A stretch of 64,000 bases of DNA from Vespula vulgaris (Eukaryota; Arthropoda; Insecta; Hymenoptera; Vespidae): positions 5,780,501-5,844,500 of the forward strand of contig NC_066591.1 of assembly GCF_905475345.1 (NCBI RefSeq), in the 5' to 3' direction. The translations under genes and the position numbers were made by a program. The notes beneath the pieces were generated by a model. That model had not been told where the DNA came from. It worked only from the letters and a program-made list of their open reading frames with translations, and ran no database searches. Position 1 is the first letter of the stretch. Each line of letters begins with the position of its first letter. Positions 54,612 to 64,000 of the stretch are shown here, piece after piece.

Positions 54612-57600
54612 GAAAATTGAAGGTTCTTACGTTTTCTATTTCTTCCTCGCTCCGTCGTATCGTATAATGGATTTAGGGGACGAAGGTCGAATAATTTTGC
54701 GAATACGTTTCCGTCGGTCTCTGTCTTTCATCGTTGAACGTGATTATAATTCTCTGTTAGAGGATCCTTCGTTGACTTTCCCCAAAGCCAAGGGATTTCT
54801 TCGGTCAGGATGAGGCAACCGTTATGCGTAGAAATGAAAAAATTTTCTTTTATCGGTAGTATGGTAATAAAGTTTCCATCTTCAAGCTCCTCTGGTTTTC
54901 TCCGAAGAATACCGGAACTTTCTATGCCGATGATTCGACTTTACTTCCATGGAAGTACCAATTAATCTTCTCCTCGAAGCGTGAAACTTCAAAAATGATA
55001 TAAATCTACGTATTTAAATGCTTTACGTTGTATGTATCGTTACAAAATTACGAATCGATATCACTTAGTCGTTCGTAGAATTTATGAAGAAAGAGGAATA
55101 TTTTTCTTTATAAATGTCACTTGAGATCTTTTTTTCCAGCGAAGAAAATTTTTGATTGAAAACATTGTCGATGAAAATATCGCAGCACGCATGTAGGAGT
55201 TAAAAATTCGATTCGATTCGATCGACTCGACGATTAAGCCTTAGTAGCCCGGTCAACTTTATTAGTCGAAGCGAAGTACGTGTCAAGGGTAGTGCGAGAA
55301 GCGTTAAAAGGATCGCTTCTTCGAAGATGGCATTAACCGGCCGATGAGATAAGTGAACTCCTTAGAATTCAGCTGACTCTGATGCCTCTCCTAGCCACCG
55401 TCGCATACGCTGCAATCTGCATTTTTAAACATCTCGAGCGCCTTACCAAATGCCGCCTGCTTCGTATCCAAGAAGAGGCGAAGAAGAAGCTTCTTCAACG
55501 TCGGCTGTCTTTCGAGATTAAGGTCGCACCGGGATAATTACGCTTATTAACATCGCCGAGTGGTGGGCGTTTCTTTCGTACCTTTCTTCGATCGTTCGAG
55601 ATGTTACGCGACACGATGCATAGTAGTCGGAAATCCCAAAAATCAGACCAAAATGAAGGCATTTTTCAATTTAGCTGAAACTTGATATACTAAGGCTTTC
55701 GTGATCGCTGATTACGGATCTAAAGTTAAAATTACAAAAATAATATGTTTGCAAATTTTTACTGAGAATAAAAAATATTACATTACAAAATGAAAATAAA
55801 AACGAAAATACAAACTTGTAATTAAACTTTTAAATAGTCGCGTAATAAAAAATGGTAAAAGAATCGGTCGGTATGAATTAAAAGTCTGTGATTTTACGTC
55901 AGTTTCGTGTCATACGCTTCAGTGGCGTAAATTGAATAACTGTTCATATTATGTCTATCATAACTATTTCAATCATTATTTAAATTATTAAAATTCACGT
56001 CAAACGTATCGTCAATATCAACTGCTTAACTTTCATAGATCACTCTTGGTATACATTGTCGTAAGCGAAATTAATAGATTAACTGCTTTCGTCGTTAAAT
56101 TTTTTAATTATTTTTGTGACAATTTTTTCAAACTGAGAATGTATAGATCAGATGCAACTAATAATCGTAAGAAAATATCTTTTGTATTCTTCTCTCGGGA
56201 ACTCTTTCGCGAGGAATCTTCATGTAAAAAAGAAACAAATTTAATCTTTGTATGATCTCTATGCATCAGCTTAAGAAAAATTCATTGGAACTAATAACAA
56301 GAAGGAACAAATCCTTCAAAACCGTACAACACTTTTGTTACTATACGAAACTTTTGAAAAATTATTTCGTATTTTCAAGTCTAAACAAAACATGATATTG
56401 TAGAATAGATAACTTTTAGTCTTTATCTTTAATACTTGTGCGTAAAGTTTTATCTTTTATTCTTTATAAAAAATTTTGCAATTGTTCAACTTTAACTATC
56501 TTAGACAACAACATTAACTAACTTATACATACTGGTATAAATATTCTATTTACTTTCAGGAACAGCATCCATTTTGTAGAGTTGAAATTGATGTACTTTA
56601 ACCAAAGTTATGAACATTTGAAGCGAGCGTTGTTCCCTTCTTCTCATGCAAGAGATGCAAGTATTGCTCGAACGAAAGCTACTTTTGCACTGAATTATAA
56701 ACTCAGGTAGAAGCAGTTGGCCTCTTTCCTCTTTACCATTCAATGCTTCAAATATCTGTGTATTCAATCTAACGATTCAAAACTTGAAATTTAAAACTTC
56801 ATTTTAGTGGTTTTAGCCAGGTTTTCGGAATTTCCAACCATTGTGCAACGGTTTGATTGTCGTCATACATATGACTGAATGAAGATTGAAAATACGAAGA
56901 AATTTTACTACAAATATTCTTATATTACGAAGAATGATTTTTTCGTAGTTATGTTTAGTTTTCTTCTGATTTTCCTAAAATATTCTACGAATATATTAAC
57001 GAACAGCTTGCATATATTTGACAAGATTAATGCTTTGATTCACTTTGATCATACATTTTTTTTACTTGGAAAATAGTTTAGTCTATACGTTTTACATTTT
57101 TCTTTCCAAGTTTTTACACATGTGAATACGAAGTATTTTTCGAACAAGAAATATCCAGGTTGTTTTTTCCCAGTATTGAATTTTTATCAGACTGTAAAGA
57201 AAATATAGTATAGGAACGATAGACATGGCATTGAAATGAATAAAATAAATAAGGCTGAGACTTATCGTTTGGCTTTAGTCTATAGTCTTTTCAACAAATC
57301 GAATCAATAGAGGTAAATAAACGCACGTGATTGGCCCAGGAGCGTATTCACAATCTTCAGATACTGTAACGCTGACCATAACACAATTCTAACAATGACC
57401 CACGTAAATTCACTCCTCAATACAACAATTGATTATCGCTTGCTGATCAATAGCTGGAGTCCTTTGCATCTATTACATGTTGAACATACGAATGTTTTGT
57501 TAATTTCTATTGACGTGAGACTTTGGTTCGTCGCATTACAATCTGATTACGACTGATAAACTGCTAAGAAGAAGAAAGAAACAGAAGTACAGAAAAAACA

Positions 57601-58140
57601 AAAAATATAGGGATCACATAAACTCATGACAATCTATGACAGACATTTGTCTAAATATATTTTGCAATATCTATGTTTCTTTATTAATTTATATCTTTCT
57701 TTCTCTGTCCTTTGAATTAATACGAATCATTATAAATTAATACGTTCTCAAATAATCAGAAAGTAATAAAATAATAAGTATTACCCGAGACGTTTTCGAA
57801 AGGTGCGGAAGAAAGAAGAAAGCATAAGAACGGTGAAACCACGGCGAAAATACGACAAATACGCGCATATGGTGAAGAAGTGTAGGAACGAGAGATGGTA
57901 TGGCGTCGATCGGTTTATCCCGTTTTATGCATACAGCGAGCTTCTACTATGCACGACGAGAAAAATCTGTTTTTCCAGAAAATATTTTTATGCGTGCCGA
58001 GATATTGTTTCCATAGTACTTACGTAAACGTATCAAGTTTACGCGTCAATACGTTGCACCGTTTTAATCCGCCTTCACCGTATGTAGAAGAAGAAATGTT
58101 TCCTTCTCTATTTTGAGAAATAAGATAAAATGATATTTTC
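54610..58140. other. unique sequence, no gene seen
   Basis: A relatively G+C-rich patch at 55,230-55,620 lies between A/T-rich stretches. No frame with a recognisable motif. Confidence 0.5.
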
Positions 58141-58149
58141 GAAATAAGT

Positions 58150-58171
58150 TTCTTTTTTTTTTTTTTTTTTG
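58150..58171. repeat. poly-T run
   Basis: About 20 T residues. Confidence 0.95.
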
Positions 58172-58174
58172 AAA

Positions 58175-60260
58175 CGAATAAGACACTACATTCAGATGTT
58201 ATTGCGAACAAAATATGCTGTTTAAGAATACTTTTATCGTAACAGTTACTTCTATCACATTGATTCATTGAAATTTATTCGTTATTGCGAAACATTACTC
58301 TCTTTGAAAGAAAAGTTATTCGATTCAGTGATCATTTTTATGAGTCTATGTAAGTTTCAAATTATTTCTAACAGTTACATACGATACTTAGGAGCGAGTC
58401 AAGTAGGTGTGGCTTCAAGTCTTTCTCTCTTCTTCCTTTCTTTCTCTTGGTTGTAAGTTTTTCGTAACTCTCGCTTCACCGTTTCTTCCTTTCTTTTAGC
58501 TTTTTTATTCTTAGCCTAGAGGTAGTCGGGTTGATACACGCGAACGCCCACGCCAGCCGAAGCACGCGTACCGTACATAAGGCCGAGTCGAAGCTCGATA
58601 CACGTCGTAGGTCGTACTCGGTCGTCGGTCGTTACCTCGCTTTTTGTGGTAACAGAAATGAGGCGTCAAATGACTAAGGCTGGAGCTCTGTCCGTACCAG
58701 ACTTCGCCCATTTGTTGCAGAGTTTCTTTCTGACGTCCAATTGAGTTTGTGGTTTAACTCGTTGAGCCGTACGAACGCATCTGTGTTACTCGAACTCTCG
58801 CGTTTTACTTCCGCTTAAATCGACCAAGCGCTCAGGGTCGACGGAAGTTTTGCGCGAGAAAGAAACGACAGGGATATTACCGGCACGTTGCGTTTTTCTT
58901 TTCGGTGAGGTCGATTATTCTTCGCCGGGAAGGGACATATATCGATATATATCCCTATTAGTCGATTCTCGATCTTACACGATAAGAAACAGATCTTTTG
59001 CTTTAATTTCTTAATATCAAATTGTTGTTAACTCCATTCTTCCTTTTTATTACTTAATATGCATAAATCAATGTTCATTAAAATTTATTTAATAATTAAT
59101 ATGTTGATAAGAACGTTAGGAAATAATCTCGAAAAATCTAGTTCGTCGTCGGGAGGCTATCGACATTTACGTCGACTTACTTTCTCGAAGACTCGTTATA
59201 TCGGCTTTCGATCTACGATACGGCTCACAAACGACTAAGGGTCGGTGTATAAAGAGCGAGACGAAAGAGATGGAGGGTAGAAACCGACGATCGAACCAAT
59301 ATCTTGTCGAAGCGCGAGTTTCCTTTCAGACCTCATTACCTTTTCTTCAAACGATTGTTCCGCTAAACACTCGACGAGCAAATTGCTCGTCGTTAACCAA
59401 GCCGTTCTCCCGGACGAATTATACGTAGAGAGACGATTTGATGAGCTCGCGGGAAAAGGAAGCGGAGCGCGATAAATTTGTCAATTTTAAATACGATTAC
59501 CGGTACCTCGGAGGTTCGTTTCAGCAACGACGACGAGGAAGAGGACGACGTTGGTGGTAGTAGTAGAAGAGGTAGTCACAGAGCAATTATTTTCAGGAAC
59601 TCTTGCGTTTCTTTCCTCGCTTTCCTTCAATTTTTTTTTCTCTCTCTCGATACTCTTTCCTATAACTTGGTCCTTCTATCCAAGCCCTCCTTGTCCTCAT
59701 CTTCTTTCTCTTCTTTTCTACTTCAACGATAGCACTTGATTTCCTCTCCGTTTCTCGTGAATTTCGAATTATTTTTGTCCGTTTTTTTCTTGTTTCTTTC
59801 TCTCTCTCTTTTTTTTTTACTTTCTTATTTAGACAAAGAGAAAGAGCCACACGATATTTCCGTCTCTTCTATTCCATTTCTCTTTCTACCCTTTATCCAT
59901 CCTCCCTTTCGTCCTATCCCTCTCTCTTTTCTTGCTTTATACCCAGACTTTCTTAGCAGTCGTGGAAACACCGCCATTCCGTTTCCACCGAAGCAAGAAC
60001 AAACGTTAATCTATTTCTTGTTATCTTCGTTCATGGAATCGCAAAGTAATCGTTTCCACGTTAACCAAGTTACATACGAGGGATGTTATTTCTAACGGAT
60101 GTTCTGTTGAAACCCTACTATACATTTTATATATTCCGCTTAACGTCATCGAAAAACAACACGCGACATCGCTATCAAAGATAGTTTGATAAAAGATATT
60201 TTCTTATGAATTCTGGTATTTCATCTTGAATTCGAATACGCGAGGGAAAACCTTTAAGAT
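58175..60260. other. unique sequence with pyrimidine-rich tracts
   Basis: CT/T-rich stretches at 59,620-59,960 dominate the frames. 58,500-59,520 is CpG-containing unique sequence with no recognisable exon. Confidence 0.5.
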
Positions 60261-60264
60261 TTGT

Positions 60265-60640
60265 TACACTGAAGAAAAGAAGAAAAGAAGAAGAAGAGGA
60301 AGAAGAAGAAGAAGAAAGGCTAACGAGGACGAGTCGAAAAAATTCTCTTTCGAGTTTCGTTGAGAAAATTTGCATTTCCAACGAGGAGTCGAGAGTTGAG
60401 CCTTCTCACTTGAGAGCAAAGAGAAAGAGAAAGGGAAAGGGAAAGAAAAAGGAGAAAGACAGGAATCTCGAGAAGAAGCTTTAAGAAAGATGGCTGAGCG
60501 TTTCGGGAGTTCCTTACAAGGTTACGGAGCAATTATGGAATTCGTACGATTTTAAGTTACAGAAAATAAAAAAGGAAGAAAGAGAAAGACAAAGAGAGAG
60601 AGAGAGAGGGGGGGGGGGGAGAGAAAAAAGAGAAAGAGAG
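60265..60640. repeat. purine-rich tracts (AAG)n and (GA)n with a G run
   Basis: (AAG)n at 60,270-60,320, GAAAGG-type repeats at 60,420-60,470, and (GA)n interrupted by nine or ten G residues near 60,608-60,620. Confidence 0.9.
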
Positions 60641-63170
60641 TATCGAGCTAGCCGGTACCGGCTTTTTCTTTGCCATAGCTCTTCACCGGCATACTGATCC
60701 ATTAATAACTCTGATGTATGTGAGAATTTCTCGTTACGACTGGTACAGGCAGCGCACGCCATAAATTGACAGTTTCCCTGGGGGCGCGCAATAACTTCTA
60801 CAACGTAAATTAACGAATGAGTTGCAGTTTGTACTTTGGAGTGACGTCGCCTGCTAGTTCCGCCGCTTTGACAAGCTTAAACAGATTCTCCCGTTGCCGA
60901 ACGACTTTCACAGTTGGTCCCTCTTACCCCCGTCCTACCTTCCTTTTCCTTCGCTTCCTTCTTCGTTCCCTCCTTCGAGCGCATCTCCTCCTACCGTCTT
61001 TCCTCTTGCCCTCTCCCACCCTCGTCTTAACGCCCGTCTGATCTCGCGCCGTGTAATTATTTTGCAAACCCTTTCTCTTTAGTGCCGCCTCTTTACGAAC
61101 GTTCGCTATAAACGACGATCGATCGTTTCGTTAACCGTTCCGACTTCTTCGTGTTCGTAAGGATTATATAGTCGTTCAATCGCCAGAGTTATATCCTTTC
61201 ACTCGATATTTCGATTGTTTTCTTAATTTATGATATTAAGTCACGAAGTTCGATTTTTATTTTCTTTTCCGACGACGATTTCAGTTGCAACTTAATTGAG
61301 TTGCGTGTGTTATATCGTATAATTAAAAATAAACCTTTCTCTTTCTACATTATGTTCAGATCGATTTCAGTGTTAAATTCGTTTTGATATATTACGATTT
61401 TATTGGCTCAAACGGTCCTTCCACTTTTTCCGGAGACAAAGGAAAATAAAAAAATTTTTGAAGACATCCTGACGAGCGTGATCGTTTCTAATAATATAGG
61501 GATGCGAATGAAGGACGAGTGTCCCTCGAAGAGCGATGCAAATCGTGAAAACAAAGGCGTCGAATTGACAGTGAAGGGATGCGCGTGAAATGCGGTGATG
61601 CGAGACATGGGACACGTGAAATATAAATATATATATGAAACTCTCAGACGATTAATAGAATATATCAATCAATCAATCAGTCGTTCGATCAAAATCAGCC
61701 GCTTGCAGTCCAATGGAAAAGAATTTGCTGCTGTCGGATCGGCTGATCTTAGGTACTTTCCTCTTGCCATTTTCCTTTTATATCTCGTGACGCATCGAAG
61801 CGCGATTTTACGAAATCTTCAACAAGCGTAAAGAGTAAAATAAGCGGAGAAGTAAAACGATTCTCTATAACAGGAAGTCTATGAAGAGAGCGAGCTAGTA
61901 CAACACCGAGGACAAACAAATACAAAGACAGAGAGAAAGAAGGAAGGAGAGTAAGAAAGAGAAAACGCACGCGTTTGCATACTGTACGGAGAGATTCTCC
62001 TTCCTTCTCTCTCTCTCTCTCTCTCCCTTTCCCTTGTTTACACTCATTTGCTTCCCCCGTTTTACTCGACTTGGACGGACACGCAACCGAAAGCAACAGT
62101 CGTCGATAAAAAGACCGATAACGAAGACCGAGTAGGTTGCACTTACTAAATTTCTTGCTCGCTTGTAAATCTAGAGGGTACCAAAGGGCTTCTAGTCGTT
62201 TACTTGGTAAAACGATTAATTAGAGAACTTGTAATTAGGTAAGACGAACGGTGCAGTTATTAGCGTTCACATAATTATTGTAGCTATAATAATATAACTG
62301 TTGTATTTACTTTATATCTGTGATATCGATTTTATCATGACGTCACGCATCGACCTTCATATGTTAGTTACTTTCAGCTTTCAATTTATTTTGTAACCTT
62401 GTTAGACGCAAAGATTCCTCATTAACGTTTCATATACATATTTCCAAAAATTACAAAGCCGAGGCAACAGTGTCGAAAAGCATGCGTCGATTTACAGGAC
62501 GTAATTTTGACTTGATTCAATATAACTCGTTCCAACGATATTGTTTAATATGGATCTCCCGTCTGCTTGCCATGTACGCGAGCCTCTATCTGATATGTTT
62601 AATTATATGGATAATATATTACCACGCAACGTTGTTGGTTATATGCACCGGTGTGTAAAGCGAAAATGTGTGCAGCGTGCGAGATAAGCGATGTGAGTAT
62701 CGAAGATCCTTATCCGCTTGGACGAACGAAATTTCAATTTATGTAGATAATATTTCTCGTTAGATACGTTGTGATTGCTTTTTTCTGCATGCAGTACTGA
62801 TTGAAATTGATCGAGAAACAGTATTTTTAAAAAGGAAAAATAAAGTATTCAGTGTCAATGTTCGCAAAGTTTATCGTACGAGTATATAAGTTGTAATGGG
62901 AGCTACGATTCTCGAAATAAAATTATACCCGACGATTTTTGTTGTCGTCTAGTATAACGTTTAATTGAATAATCGCAATAACTGTATGGACGTGTTGCAT
63001 GTGGCTCGTCAAAAAGCTTGAAACGCTGTGCGCACATACACACGCAGGAGAGACAAAAGAATTTCGTTGTCATTTCATATTTTTTGAAAAACGTATATTT
63101 CACATGTTTAATTTCATTCACGTATCGTTGTGTTTCGATTTTTTCTCTTCCACTTCTCTTCTCCGCTTTT
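60640..63170. other. unique sequence, no gene seen
   Basis: AGCCGGTACCGGCT palindrome near 60,650. (CT)n at 62,004-62,022. No supported gene. Confidence 0.5.
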
Positions 63171-63180
63171 CCTCTCTCTC

Positions 63181-63220
<40 letters not shown>

Positions 63221-63260
63221 GACCCTTCACCCCTTCTCTCTCTTTCCCTCTCTCTCGATC
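63170..63260. repeat. (CT)n microsatellite
   Basis: Interrupted CT run of about 90 bp. Confidence 0.95.
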
Positions 63261-64000
63261 TTTTGTTATCCGTTTTGTATATTCATAGAAAAACAACAAA
63301 TTTGGTCGATGGAGTTGCCACAACATCGTGTATTATTTGTATTCTCGTATTTTTCTCGTGCCGATTACTTTTCATTTTTCGTCAATATCTATATCTACTG
63401 ACAAATTAATATGCAGCCGGTACGTGTATAGCTAACGATGCAATATCCCCACGCCGTTGTCCGAATAATGATGAAAAGCCGGCATTGTTTGACTTTTATC
63501 ACGATCCGCTATGATCGAAAAACCTTTTCGGTCTTTACTCTCCGTTTGCGACGATATAGCGTTGGCGATAGCTCGAACGATCCTCTTCTCTACGAGGTTT
63601 CACTTGATTACACCGTAAATTATCTCTGAGAAGAGAACCGTAGAATTAAAGTTAGACTTTGCCGGTGGAGGAAGAAGATTCGCTGCTTAAATTCTTTCTC
63701 ACGTTCGTTCGTCGCAAGTTAAAGAACAAGTTTGCGGGTTTGCCCGAGGATGAAAAAAGAGAGCGGTCGACCGTTTGCGATATAAAGTTAAATTCCTCGC
63801 ACGTTCGATTTCGATTTTTTTCTTTCTCCTCTCTTCTTTTTTTTTCTTTTCTCTTTTCTTTTTGTTTCTTACCATTGGCAAAAAATATCAAGAGCATCAA
63901 GAGTTACCGTGAAACGGAAAGTTTTAAATGTCGCGATCCTATTAAACCATTTAAAGGATAATTTCGATTGATCTTTCATGAATGCATCGTGTTTCATTGA
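63260..64000. other. unique sequence to window end, no gene seen
   Basis: Short overlapping frames on both strands. The plus-strand frame at 63,659-63,961 starts at a non-ATG codon and crosses a T/C-rich tract. Nothing supported. Confidence 0.45.

Overview
This looks like insect nuclear DNA, most likely hymenopteran. That is an inference from an AT-rich background with many CpG-containing words, abundant (CT)n/(GA)n/(TA)n microsatellites, and no bacterial gene layout. I recognise no intact protein gene, tRNA or rRNA. Most long reading frames here are by-products of repeats, and several begin at TTG or GTG rather than ATG. All alignments and counts were made by eye.

Layout. (1) 1-12,480 is a hierarchical macrosatellite. 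A 234-bp unit forms short arrays that alternate with a ~2.5-kb core. The core occurs three times, at offsets of 4,777 and 3,139 bp, followed by two related ~1.56-kb units. These units are full of perfect short palindromes and carry a recurring hairpin element. (2) 12,725-14,035 is a single-copy-looking 'left arm'. (3) 14,150-26,340 is a second satellite domain. Its core, 15,766-25,260, holds 49 copies of a 192-bp monomer with no indel, arranged in a 17-monomer (3,264-bp) higher-order repeat. The minus strand is open for over 3,000 codons. Diverged monomers flank it on both sides. (4) 26,340-29,340 is AT-rich and holds two minus-orientation copies of the hairpin element. (5) 29,340-32,925 is a 'right arm', colinear with the left arm but inverted. 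The two arms share at least seven short noncoding blocks separated by unalignable sequence. (6) 33,100-39,700 holds further palindrome-bearing repeats, splice-acceptor-like tandem repeats, one more hairpin-element copy and a decayed transposase-like fragment. (7) From about 40,250 to 64,000 the sequence is ordinary unique DNA with microsatellites, probably intergenic or intronic.

Main proposal (inference). The two arms appear to be diverged copies of one hairpin-rich noncoding transcription unit, pointing away from each other, with the 192-bp satellite between them. Support comes from conserved blocks, a conserved AAGTA|GTRAGT donor-like site, a 9-bp long-range stem kept in both arms, and paired stem changes in hairpin families found on both sides. 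This could be a structured long noncoding RNA locus, a small-RNA-producing locus or satellite chromatin. The sequence alone does not decide between these.
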